From Sphaerolaimus hirsutus (taxonomy: Eukaryota > Nematoda > Chromadorea > Monhysterida > Sphaerolaimidae), in NCBI GenBank assembly GCA_964036195.1, contig OZ038453.1, forward strand, positions 8,261,469 through 8,325,468: a DNA stretch of 64,000 bases, read 5' to 3'. Numbering within the stretch: position 1 is the stretch's first letter; each line of letters begins with the position of its first letter. This document shows, in pieces, positions 43,852 to 54,842 of the stretch. The notes below the pieces were generated by a model that was given only the letters and a program-made list of their open reading frames with translations, was not told where the DNA came from and did no database searches. The position numbers and the translations under genes were made by a program.

Positions 43852-46800
43852 ATGTTGCTCCTATCAATAATATCCACATTATTCATCACATCGGCAACAG
43901 CACAGGTAAATACAAACAGAAAATCAAAATTTACCCAAAATTCCAAAATTTCCCAAAAATTTCAAAAAATTCCCACACACAGCTACAAGCATTCAGCCCG
44001 TTCGAATTCGAATGCGCCGCAGGGGAGGGGATCGTTTCCGGGTTCACTGTGTTCGTGAGGAAATCTGGTGCCACTCCCAGACCCTGTAAAAAGCCCTGTA
44101 AAATGTTAAATGTCATGCTAAGTGGCAAAAGTCATGGAAAATGCCATTTTGCAAATAGAGTAAATGAAACCGAGTTGCCATTGTCCAGAGCAGGGCATAT
44201 TCCATGACTTTTGGCACTTTGCATGACATTTTACATTTTACAGGGCTTCTTACAGGGTCTGGGACTGCCCCCTGATGGGGACACGAGGGATTTGTTGGTG
44301 AAGCCGATATGCAAGCCTTTGGGGCCGGAAGATAGCCCATTGGTGAGCGCAGTGCGACGGATTTTTGAGAAAACTTATTGTAAATACTGTATTTGTTCAA
44401 AAAATTCCCCTGCTTAAATAGTTCCCTCGCCTGAATAATCCCCACTCTTGATTCATTCCCCCCCCTCTAAAAATTCCAGCGTATGGTATATGATCAATTT
44501 GTTATGTCCATTCTGAACAAAAATGGCAGGTTATTTTTGTTGATAAAGCATATTTTGTGGAAAGAGTTGATAGAGATATGTTTGAAAAGTTTGACCAAAC
44601 AGTAATTGCTCCCCTTGAATAATTCCCCCCTTGGAAAGCCCCCTCGGAAAAGTCTGATGAAAAACACGTCCCCAAATTCCAAGAAAAACGGTAATTGGCA
44701 ATAAAGAACAAAACAAACACCAAAAATTCATTAACCCCCCTCCCCCTCAAATAACCCCCCCAGGAATCATCATGCAGCGAGGGGGAGGAGTCATTCGAGC
44801 TAGCCGACAGCATGGGGGCCTTGGCCTCGTCCAGTGCGGACTACAACGCCGCTTGTCCCAGCGGCAGTTATATTGGTGGGATTACCAGCGAGTTTGAAGG
44901 AAGCCCTGGGGAACCTGATGCTAAGAGATTGTTGGTTGCGTTGGGATGGGCTTATGTACGCTAGTTGACAGTGAAAATTTGTGTTAACTGTATGTCAACT
45001 GGATAAGGCAAAAAAAAACTGTTTAAAGAATCACACTTAAAAGGAACAATGAAAATTAAGCGTCACGATATAAAATTAACTAGGTATTTTACATATGTCC
45101 ATAACATAGGAAAGTTGAAATCACATAATTTGACAAAATTTGGTTGAATTGAATTGACACATAAATATTTTGATGTCAACTAGTGTGTGTGTGGCCCCAT
45201 TTGAACTTTGATGGGTTCACTGAGTAAAGTGGGTGGTGGTCTCAAATTTGACAGACTTTGGTGGCTCGCACACTAGCTGACATGTCAAAATATTTGGGCT
45301 GTTGTCAACTGCTTGTGTCAACTAAAAGCAAATGTGTGGCATGTGGGCACTCTGTTTGCAACATGGCAGTTTAGTACAAATGCTACATCAGATGTTTGTG
45401 CTCACTGGGTTTTGGCAAGTCACATTCATTATACTGTAAAACAATGTTGTCTACTCAATTGCAAATTGTTACACTGTTCATGCATCACACTGCAATCATT
45501 TAGTTGACAACAGTGCTTAACAATGTTTGCAAACTAATACAGCTGTGCAATTTCTGTCTGTGCAGACTGATTCAGTTGAAATTTTGAATACATTCAAATA
45601 AATTGTGAATTCATTTTGCACATGTTATTCTGAAAAACATGCACAAGTGTAACATTTAGTTGACACAACTGTGTGATAGATGTAGACAGACGCCCTTGAA
45701 TAACACCCCCTTGAATAACTCCCCTCCAAAACATCTGATGAAATAATGACTGCCCTGGGGTCTTATTCAAGGATATACGGTAGATTTTAACACGCAGGGT
45801 AAAATTCATCTGCTGCGAGCCCAGCAATGCTGCAGTCGATGAGGAAATCGGCTGCCACGTTCAAAGTGCCAAAAATCCATTCAAATCGGGCAGGTCATTC
45901 TTGGCTCTTGGCAATGACAATTCAAATAATAATGACAAGAATTGCCCCAAGGATGCTTTGACAGGAATTGAGATAACGTTAGTTTTTTGTTTTTTATATT
46001 TTTATGCACTTGTTCTTTACTCTGCGGACTGCAAAGTATGCACCCAAAATTATGACTTATGCACGCACTTTCACAAAAAAAAGAAAAGTATACCTAGTAA
46101 AAGAAAAAAAGCGGAGTCGAGACTCGAGTACAACCGAGATATGTTTCGTGCCCGGAATCATTTTTTATATATTTTTTGTGCAACAATTCTTATTTTATCA
46201 ACAATGACGTCATAATGGAGCATTCCCTTCAAAAAAATGCACAGCGTACGGTCCGCCAAGTATCTCAATTCATTAATCACACATAAAATAAACTCGACGG
46301 ACATCATGGAAGTCAATGCTCTACGGGATTTTCGTACAACTGCGTATATTCGTAGTTGGCACTCGTCCAAGTTACCGTTTGAGAGAATGTTACCCAGTAT
46401 GAAAGATGCAGGATTTCCGTCTGCGTCACCAAAAATGGCTGCGGAATGCGATTAAGCGAACGCAATTGGTCGCTAATGGCGGCGCACACACGAGTTGACA
46501 CACATGTTGATTTAATTGGATACCGCGGTCATTTTCGTTGACGAGAGCGGAAATCTAGCGTCTTTTACCTCATTCGTATTCAACGCAAAGGTAACTTGGA
46601 CGTACTGGGAAGCAGGGTTGGCAAAATCTCAGAAAAAAATAAAAATAAAATAAAAATAAAATGGAATATTCAAGAATAAAATAAAATAAAATAAAATGGA
46701 AAATATAAGAATAAAAATAAAAATTGTATAAAAATTCGAATTTTTGTAAAATTTTTGTAAAATTGTATAAAAATTCGTATTTTTGTAAAATTGTATAAAA

Positions 46801-49800
46801 ATTTGTATTTTTTGTAAAATTTTATCTCGTTGCTTGAGTTTCTACCTGTTTATTCATGGATCTGGGAGCAGTCCCAAGTGAAAAGTGTCCAATGTCATGT
46901 AAAATGTCATGCAAAGTGTCAATTGTCATGACAAATGTAAGGTCAAGTGTAAATTGTCATGACATGTAAAAAAAAGTATCAATTGTCAAGTAAATTGTGT
47001 CCAAATCTTATGTTTTATATCTAAATCTTTTGTTTTGTATCCAAATTATGTTGTTGTTGTTGTATCCAAACATTATGTGAACATTTGGATACAAAAACAT
47101 AAGGTTTGGATACAAAACATACTATGGATACAAAAACACAAGATTTGGATACACAATTTACACTTTGCATGACATTTGTCATGACAATTGCCACTTTGCT
47201 TGAAATTTGACATGACACTTGACATTTTGCATGAGAATTGACACTTTACTTTATATTTGTCAAGACAATTGACAAATTGCATTACATTTTACAAATGTGC
47301 CCAGCACACTCCACTAGTCCTTCTACTGAAAATGCAAACCATTCTTATCAATAATTGTAACTTTACACTTGCAGCTAGCTAACAATACATACTGCATGCA
47401 ACTTTTGAAAAGTAAGGGAAAAACTTGTCACAGGTTTTTCATGTATAGGTCTAATTATAACATTTTTTTGGCCTTGCATGCATGATTCTGATTTTTTGTA
47501 AAATTTTTGTACAATTTTTGTAAAATTTTGTAAAATGTGTCATTTTATTTTATTAATGACTTTTGGGAATAAAATAAAATAAAATACAATGAAACAAGAA
47601 TAAAATAAAAATAAAATAAAATTTTTATACAATTTTTATACAATTTTACTAAAATGAATTTTTATAAAACCAACCCTGCTGGGAAGTCCATACGTTCTTT
47701 TTTGAAGGAATTCGTCGAGACTGCGACGATAAGATCCGACCTAAGACCTTACAATCTGACTTTCTATAACGATTTGTCTATCAAACTCATCTCGTTCTCG
47801 CATAAAAAGTTGGATTGAATCAAAAGTATTGTGAACCGAATGGAATCCGTCCATTCAAGTTCGAATTAAAAAAGATACGTCATTGGTAACCGAGGGCCGA
47901 ATACCTGATTCGTTTCATGTCTGCCGAGTTTATGTATATTTTTTCCTGCAGCGGGCGTGGCATCGGGCTGAAGTACTGTCCATTCAGAGTGGACGGGGCC
48001 AGCTACGACGATGACTGCCAGAAGGAGGAGGAGACTGTCTCCGAGGACTATGTCACTGAGATGGTGAGATTTGATAGCCATTTTGGTGGTGGAAATTTGT
48101 AATTTTTCCTCCATGGCACAAATTTTCTCCACCTTTCTCCATCTGCAAATTGGCATGTCACAGAAATGGAAAAAATTGTCAAAATTCTGCTGGAAATTTG
48201 CAGAAGTTTTGCTGGAAATAGAAGAAAATTGCAGAAATTTAGCTGCAAGCATGAAAATTCATGTAATAAAAAACCTGTATGCTGGTTTACCAGTTTGGCT
48301 GAAACATAAAACAGAAAGTTGAGCCAGAAAATTAAAAATTAGGTAATAAAACAAAAAAAAATTGCTGGAAAATGGAAATGGAAAAAATTTGCCTTTGTCA
48401 GAATGAAAACAGAACATGGAAAGCTGAAAGTTGACCTCTAGTTCAGTGCACCACCAACACAAAAACACACAATTATTTCCATTTTCACTGTGAACAAAAA
48501 TCAATCCCAAATCCCTTTCCCAGCTGACCGTGACAGAAATCCAAGAAACATCCACAGTGGAAGTTACTGAAACAACTGTAACTGAGGAGAACTTTTTCAC
48601 ACAATGTGATGTTGAAAGTCAGGAAGCTGTGAGCAAAATGGAAATTACACCAGAGGGGGAGGATTTTACATTTATGATTGAGTGCAAGGTAAGGAGTGTA
48701 ATTGATATTTTTCAGGGTTAAATGGTTGGCAAGCTTTGATGAATGGTAAAACTGTAAGGAAATTTATTTTATTTATTTTTCTGAAACTTAAATATTGGAA
48801 TAAATTCAATATAATGATTTCGTCAGCTTTTTACTGAAAATTATTATACCATATATTACAGGGTAAAATACTTTCAATTATTTTCACTAGATTTTGCAAT
48901 AATTTAACCTACAGTGTATAACAACTCAATTCATTTTATCAAACTGGAATGTAGGTTGACACAGAGTTGTCTTGATGCCCTTTGGCACGATTTTCATCGT
49001 TGTCTGTGATGTTGGGCCAATGCTTTTACGATTTTACAAGTTTTGGCACGCAGCCAGCTGTGCCTTATATTAGAGGTATACCCCATATAATAGGAGATAT
49101 ATATTGATGATTATATTGAGGCTTAAATTGATTTCATGATGTTCAAAAAATTGAATGTAAGTGAGACAGGACCAAATGTTTTCACACTCGAAAGCATGAT
49201 TAAAAACACTGCCAAAAATCCGGAAAATCGCCACCAAAACCACTTTCTAGGCAGTGTCTGAAGAAACCCAGGAAGCCTATGAACTGCGCTACACTGAATT
49301 CATCAAAGTCACTGAATTTTCGTCATCGGATGGCTGTCAAAGTGGAGAAATGGTCGCTGGAGTTGTGAGCCAGATGTTTGATGATGAAAGATTGTCAGTT
49401 TGACATGTTTTTTAAGTAGATTTTAGTGAATGATACAGTAGTTGATTACACAAATAATTGGCCAATAAATAATGTAGAAGATTCCTGCCCAATTTCTGCA
49501 ATCTAAACTTTTTCACACAACACATACTTTTGGTCAGCCAAAGACCCAGTAAAAACACTGTAAAGCGTAAAAGACCCTGTAAAATGTCATGTGTCATGCA
49601 AAAAAACGTGTAAAATGTCAGGTGTCACATAAAAGACCCTGTAAAGTGACATCTGTCAGGTAAAAGACCATGCAAAGTGTCGTGTGTATCCAAATATCAT
49701 TGTATATTATCCAAATATTATTGTATCTTATCCAAATCTCATGTTTTTTGTATCCAAATCCTATTTTCGGACTTAAAGTTGTGATACAAAAACATAAAAT

Positions 49801-52800
49801 TTGGATACACATCACACTTTACAGGGTCTTTTACATGACACATGACATTTTACAGGGTCTTTTATACGACACATGATATTTTATAGGGTCTTTTACATGA
49901 CACATGACATTTTACAGTGTCTTTTACACTTTTCTTAGACTTTTACAGGGTCTGGCACTGCCACTGAGTACGTGCATTTCAGTTGAGCAAATTTCATGAA
50001 TAGGATAAGGAATGTGCAAATTCAACACCCAACTTTTCAAAATAACTAATTTTTTAAAATATTTTTGGAAATGCATAAATATGGGCGATTCCATTCATTG
50101 TGAACAGGCCAAAACTATTATTGTAAAGTTTCACAATAAAAAAGTGTCCAAATGCCCCAAAAATTCGCAGAATGGCGCTGGCCTGCGTCAAATATTCCAA
50201 CATGGAAGTGTCAGAATCTGAATCTGAATCGACCACGGAAACCAAAGAAGTGACCATCACCGAGTCGGAGACAATTGTCATTGAAAGCACCAGCGAAACC
50301 ACTACCATCACTGTGGTCGAAATCACTGTTGTGTTAGTTATAACTACCATATATGTATCTTTGAATAAAATCCCCTTCAATAACTCCCTCGCTTGAATAC
50401 TTGAATTTTTTGTCAACTTTTTTTTACCATATTGGAGGTTGCCATTCTATTTTTTCAACAATTTTTCTCACACATTTCTCATCTAAAAAATAGCTTTGTT
50501 TTTGATGAAGCTTGAGCAATATTTGAATATCAGAGCATCAATTTCAGATTTAACACCTATTTGATTGTTTTGCATGTTATAACCATCCATTTTTGATTCA
50601 TTTTTGATCCTAATGGCCGTTCAATTTGAGGCTGCCGTTCTATTGTTGTCGTGAGTGCAAAAATGTGCCAAAACCTGCCATTCTATTGGAGGTATGCCGT
50701 TCTATTAGAAGAAATACGGTTACTCCCTCCCTGCTGGCCGAGTGAGGAGAAAATAACCCCCCTTGAATAACTCCACCACATGAATACTTCCCCCTCTATG
50801 ATAGGTGGCAAAGAAGTTTGGGTCAAGTTAAAGAGTCCGATTTACATACGAGTTTTCCAAATTTTTCGAAATTTCTGTAGAAAAAAACTGCTGGGTGTAG
50901 GGCTTCCCTGAACAACTTATCACAGGGAGGAAACAATGACCGTAACCTACACGGAAACAACTACAACATACACAGAAGAAACGCAATTCACGGAAACCAC
51001 TGTTATCACTGAGGAAGGTTTGTGTTTTTATTGCATACAGGAAAGTGTTGAGCGAGAGAAACATGCCCCATTTGCAATGTATTTAGGGTCATGTGCGTAT
51101 TCTAACCACTTTTTTGGCCATTAGCCAATCCCACACATACATGTTGGTGATTCTTCTTAGCATTGGACAAAATTTCCAAGAGACTAGGTAATATTTATAA
51201 AAAAATTCAGAAAAAATAAAATATATATACTTTTTCCAGCAGTTTCTGAAGATAAATTTTACTTCCTCTTTGAGAGATGCTTTAACTCGGTATTTATATC
51301 AGTAAATAAAAAATATCTACTTAAACATTTAATTCTATTTTTCAGGCTTTTCTTTGAAAGATTTAATTTTCTTTTCTTTTTGAGAGATTTTATGAGATTA
51401 TATTTAATCTTACTAATCTTATAATTTTTTATATTATCATTAAGTTAAAATAACCCAAACACCCATATTCCAAGTCGTTTTCAGAATACATCATCTAAAC
51501 ATTCAAACTTTTTTACAGAGGAAACATCAAACAAATGCAAAAGCAAGAGCTCTGGCAGTGGTGATGGATCAGGGGAAAACAAAAATGAAAAATGGTGAGT
51601 TTTTTCCTGTTATGTGGGAATTAAGTATCGGTTGCCATTTTGCAGGGCATTTTCCATAACTTTTGACACTTTGCTTGACATTTGACATTTTACAGGGCTT
51701 TTTACAGGGTCTGGGAGTGCCCCCTGGGCAAATGGAATATATGGCTTGTCAGTAGACAAGACAGTATAGCAGCATAATTTCGCTTTTGCAGTAAATGTTA
51801 TTGTGCAGTAAACTTTAAGAATTGTAGTCAACATAGTAGTACAGTATGGTAAATTCTGACACCCTCTACTAGTTTCATTGAATTTAATCATTGAACATAC
51901 AATAAATCCTCAAATAAGCCCCCCTAGAATAACCCCCCCCCTGTTGTCAGCATGGGGAAAAATAACCCCCCTTGGATAACCCCCCCCCCTCAAAAAAGTC
52001 CACCCTCAAAGAATCCTGGTGAAAAACAACTCCCCCGTTGACTTCTTCTAGTATTTACAGTAATCAACACTAAAATACCCCACACACAGGTACGGCGTGG
52101 GTCAGTGCAAAGATGGCATAGAAAAATGCGAGCGCCACTGCGACAAGTCAGCAAAGGAAGAGGGGAAGGAGGTAAAGGAGGCTGCCTGTGAGGTTCCCCC
52201 GGGCCACCCTGGAGCGCAGAAGGAAAAGTGTGTCTGCAGATGGGAGGGTGGAGGTTGGTGGGGTAGGGTCATTTGCTCACCCTCCTTGCCCTTGTCTCAT
52301 TTAGGGATGTTGAGATGTCTGTCTGTATTACCATATTTCTCCGAGTATAAGCCCCCCCCCCCAAAAAAAAACCCCATAGTGTTTGCAATGCAACAAAAAT
52401 TTTTTTAGCAAAGTCCCTTACACAGGAACTGAATTTTTTTGCTGGTGCCTGTTGCATAAAGATGAAACAATTTAAAATGGTGTATTGCGGCGCGCGTCTG
52501 GTCGAGTGTCTTTGCAAAGTGGATAGTGTTTGAAAAAGCACTAAAATTTGTATAGTGCCCCAACTAGGGCTCAAAACTCAATTTTTTTCAAACTCAAGTT
52601 TGAGTCACAGCTGACAATTTTTTCCGGTTGAGCTGGCGAGTCAAGCCGGGGCAAGTCAGTTAAAATCGAGTCGAGTCTTAGCAAAAATCTCGAGTTCGAG
52701 CCCCACCCGCAGCCCTTTTACTCGTTGATAATAATTCACAGATGACGAGGGTGATGGTGATGAGGATGAAGAGGAGTGTGAAGAATCTGAAGAAGATGAT

Positions 52801-54842
52801 GATGATTCTGATGATGATGATGATGATGACTCTGATGATGATTCTGATGATGATGATTCTGGTGGATCAGGTGGTTCCGGTGGATCAGGTGCCAGTCCCA
52901 GACTCTGCAAATGACCCTGTAAAGTGTGAAAAACCCTGTAAAATGTCATCTGTCATGTAAAATATCCTGTGAAGTGTCATGTTTATCAAAAAACTTTTTG
53001 TATCCAAATGTAATGTTTTTGTATCGAGTTCTCATGTTAGAACATAATATTAGGATACAAAAACATAAGATTTGGATACAATACAATATGGTTTGGCACA
53101 TGACACTCTACAGAGTATTTTACATGACATTTGACACCTGACAGGGTCTTTTACACTTTTGAGGGTCTTTTACAGGGTCTGGGATCTGGTGGATCTGGTG
53201 GTTCCGGTGGATCTGGCGGTTCTGGTGGATCTGGTGGATCCGGTGGATCTGGTGGCTCAGAAGAATCAGGTTCATTTACTCTCTGCTAATTTTGATTAAT
53301 CAGCCATGATTTGTCCCATCACTCAACTTCAACAAACCAAAACAAACCAGCAGAAGACTGCATCTGCATCTGCGGCACCCAATGCTCCGCATCTGGCGGT
53401 GAAGAGGAAGAGGAAGGTTCAGGTGGCACTCACAGACTCTGTAAAAAGCCATGTAAAATGTCAAATGTCATGCGGTGTCAAAAATCATGCCTTACAAAAT
53501 AGCAAACGTACGTTTGCAATTTTGCAGGGAATTTTTCATGACTTTTGACACTTTGCATGACATTTGACATTTTACATGGCTTTTTACAGGGTCTGGGAGT
53601 GGCATCAGACGAGCAAAGGGCTCTGCTTTCGAGGGCAAAGAGGGCCACGAGGACAGTCACAAAGACAACGACTGTGAAAAAGACAACTGTGACCAAGAAA
53701 ACTACGACTACTACTAGTGTTGGTTCTGGTTGCTTCTGTTAGAAGTTTTTACAGTAAAGCGGCGTTTACACGGTTTCGTGTGCCGACAAAAAAATCAAGT
53801 GATAAAGTTCCATAATTCCGGAATGAAGTTCCATATCTGCAAGAAAAAACATTGAAGGATACTCACTAGTTAAGTTTACACACATGCCAATTTGCAGATA
53901 ATTTGCGCTGTCGTTCAAGACTTATGACCATTTGAAAACTAATTTCAGTTGTCGGTTCGGTTTCAAAACGAAAACTGAACCGACAACTGAAATTTGTTTT
54001 CACGTCTTGAACGACATGCACGAATTATCTGCGAATTGGCATGCGTGTACACTCAACTAGTGAGTATGTATACCTGCTTTGTTTTGCAGATATGAAACTT
54101 TATTCTGGAATTATGAAACTTTTTCTCTTCATTTTTTGTCGGCACAGAACACAGTGTAAACGCCGCTTAATGTTTCCTGCATTATTGCGTGCATGAGTTG
54201 TCATTGTCACAATGCCATTGCAAGCTTAAAAAATGGGCATGCAAAATATAAAATGAATACTTTAACCCTACATCCCACCTGCAGAATGAGTACATACACC
54301 CTACTTAAACCCTACATCCATCCTCACAGGCAGTGACAATCACGGAGGAAGAGCGCAATGGACAAACAGTTTGGATACTCACAGCCAATGAGGAGGGCAT
54401 GAAGAGATGTCCAGAGGATCAGTGCAACTGCGATTGCGCCTGCCAGGTGCCAGTCCCAGACCCTGTGAAATTCCCTGTAAAATGTCAAATCTCATGCAAA
54501 GTGTCAAAATACATGGAAAATGCTCGGTAAAATGGCAAACGTATGTTTGCCACTTTACCAGACATTTCACATCACTATTGACACTTTGCCTGACATTTGA
54601 CATTTTACAGGGCATTTTACAGGGCTTAGTACTGCCCCCAGGAGTCTGAAGAGGACGATTCAGGGGAGGATTCGGGTTCGGGAGAAAAATCGGAAAAGTC
54701 CGGCTCTGGCTCCAAGTCGAAGAAGTCCAAGAGTAAATCTGATAAATCTAAGAAATCCAAGAAATCAAAGAAATCCGATAAATCCAAGAAATCTAAGAAG
54801 TCCAAGAAATCCAAATCGAACAATGGGAGAGGCAAAGGCTAA
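43852..54842 (+). CDS. Secreted Thr/Glu-rich, Cys-containing acidic protein (unrecognised), about 18 exons
   Basis: Family not recognised. In-phase exons: 43852-43905, 43983-44067, 44275-44342, 44764-44955, 45784-45977, 47952-48063, 48524-48688, 49251-49393, 50171-50332, 50926-51017, 51519-51594, 52090-52247, 52742-52888, 53189-53269, 53354-53422, 53609-53718, 54330-54446, 54642-54842 (2226 nt, 741 aa). Exon 1 is a signal peptide (MLLLSIISTLFITSATAQ). Then come Cys-poor segments, T-x-T / E-rich strands such as TVEVTETTVTEE, a six-Cys module (448-500), a D/S/E-rich run, Gly-Gly-Ser repeats, CxC clusters (CICIC, CNCDCAC) and a Ser-Lys tail. The composition suggests an extracellular matrix, mineral or secretion protein (inference). 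Four introns are introner elements. The starts of exons 5 and 17 are the weakest calls; reading through exon 16 would end at TAG 53740-53742. Confidence 0.72.
44068..44274 (+). mobile_element. Introner-family element inside coding sequence, TSD CTG
   Basis: GTGCCACTCCCAGACCCTG follows CTG (44065-44067) and the right end GGGACTGCCCC is followed by CTG (44272-44274). Removing 44068-44274 joins AAATCTG to ATGGGGAC in frame (K-S-D-G-D). Both strands of the element have stops in frame. A canonical alternative is donor GTGAGG at 44055 with acceptor CAG at 44253-44255, also in phase. Confidence 0.85.
44388..44756. repeat. TACCGTATTT-family MITE in the third intron
   Basis: Left arm ACTGTATTTGTTCAAAAAATTCCCC pairs with CCAAGAAAAACGGTA near 44693. 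A short C-rich fragment follows up to the acceptor at 44763. Confidence 0.55.
44957..45200. repeat. CTAGTTGACA MITE directly at a donor site
   Basis: CGCTAGTTGACAGTGAAAAT begins at the exon donor (44956) and pairs with TGATGTCAACTAGTGTGTGTG near 45190. The exon end at 44955 is therefore abutted by a MITE. Confidence 0.6.
45685..45783. repeat. Short TACCGTATTT-family element ending at an acceptor
   Basis: C-rich left arm and right end TTATTCAAGGATATACGGTAG. The TAG at 45781-45783 is the only in-phase acceptor I can find for the next exon, so the MITE end appears to supply the splice site. Confidence 0.5.
46613..47678. mobile_element. Non-autonomous hAT (CAGGGTTGGCAAAATC family), copy 2, TSD CTGGGAAG
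   Basis: Ends CAGGGTTGGCAAAATCTCAG and AACCAACCCTG with a perfect 8-bp duplication CTGGGAAG (46605-46612, 47679-47686). Sequence follows copy 1 (24578-26211) closely but lacks its nested 570-bp insert. Confidence 0.92.
49540..49966. mobile_element. Diverged introner-family element in an intron
   Basis: Repeats of AAAGACCCTGTAAAATGTCATG on the left and GGGTCTTTTACATGACACATGACA on the right, ending ACAGGGTCTGGCACTGCCA|CTG. The right arm carries three or four tandem copies. Located between the exons at 49251 and 50171. Confidence 0.6.
50340..50725. repeat. Mixed MITE block (TACCGTATTT / CCGTTCTATT families)
   Basis: A C-rich fragment (50348-50400) precedes a TTACCATATTGGAGG ... GGTATGCCGTTCTATTAGAAGAAATACGGTTA element. 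It fills the intron before the exon at 50926. Confidence 0.55.
51628..51727. mobile_element. Right half of an introner-family element
   Basis: TTGCCATTTTGCAGGGCATTTTCC through GGGTCTGGGAGTGCCCC followed by CTG; the left half is missing. Lies in the intron after the exon ending 51594. Confidence 0.6.
51898..52062. repeat. TACCGTATTT-family MITE
   Basis: C-rich left part (CAAATAAGCCCCCCTAGAATAACC) and a right end TTCTTCTAGTATTTACAGTA, just upstream of the exon at 52090. Confidence 0.5.
52889..53188 (+). mobile_element. Introner-family element in Gly-Ser coding sequence
   Basis: GTGCCAGTCCCAGACTCTGC follows CAG (52886-52888). The right end GGTCTGGGAT is followed by CTG (53186-53188). Removing 300 nt joins GGATCAG to GTGGATCTGG and keeps the Gly-Gly-Ser repeat in frame. 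The last intron bases would be TG. A downstream canonical acceptor, CAG at 53258-53260, is also in phase but would delete the repeats. Confidence 0.8.
53423..53608 (+). mobile_element. Introner-family element forming a GT-AG intron, TSD CAG
   Basis: CAG|GTGGCACTCACAGACTC at the left and GGGAGTGGCAT|CAG at the right (CAG at 53420-53422 and 53606-53608). Splicing joins EEEEGS to DEQRAL in frame. GT comes from the element and AG from the duplicated target triplet. The body is a hairpin with CAAACGTACGTTTG at its centre. Confidence 0.88.
53757..54170. repeat. AAGCGGCGTTTACAC foldback element
   Basis: Ends TAAAGCGGCGTTTACACGG and GTGTAAACGCCGCTTAA, with inner inverted arms ATGCCAATTTGCAGATAATT / AATTATCTGCGAATTGGCAT. 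About 415 bp, in the intron before the exon at 54330. Confidence 0.75.
54447..54641 (+). mobile_element. Introner-family element forming a GT-AG intron, TSD CAG
   Basis: CAG|GTGCCAGTCCCAGACCCTG at the left and GTACTGCCCC|CAG at the right (CAG at 54444-54446 and 54639-54641). Splicing joins CNCDCACQ to ESEEDD at phase 0. Translation through the element hits a stop, so it must be spliced for the Ser-Lys tail to be made. 195 bp imperfect hairpin. Confidence 0.9.

Noticed and set aside
43716-44207. 163-codon frame covering the start of the secreted-protein gene
   Set aside because: It reads through the first intron and into an introner; the signal-peptide ATG at 43852 with splicing at 43906 gives a coherent gene instead.
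46526-46590. Possible extra exon coding FVDESGNLASFTSFVF
   Set aside because: It looks codon-like, but no AG acceptor in phase precedes it, and the exons at 45784-45977 and 47952-48063 join in phase without it. Possibly an old exon damaged by the hAT at 46613.
53740-53742. TAG as the definite end of the secreted-protein gene
   Set aside because: Possible as an alternative end, but a GTTGGT donor at 53719 in phase 0 connects to the exon at 54330, and the tandem copy keeps the same downstream CNCDCAC and Ser-Lys modules.
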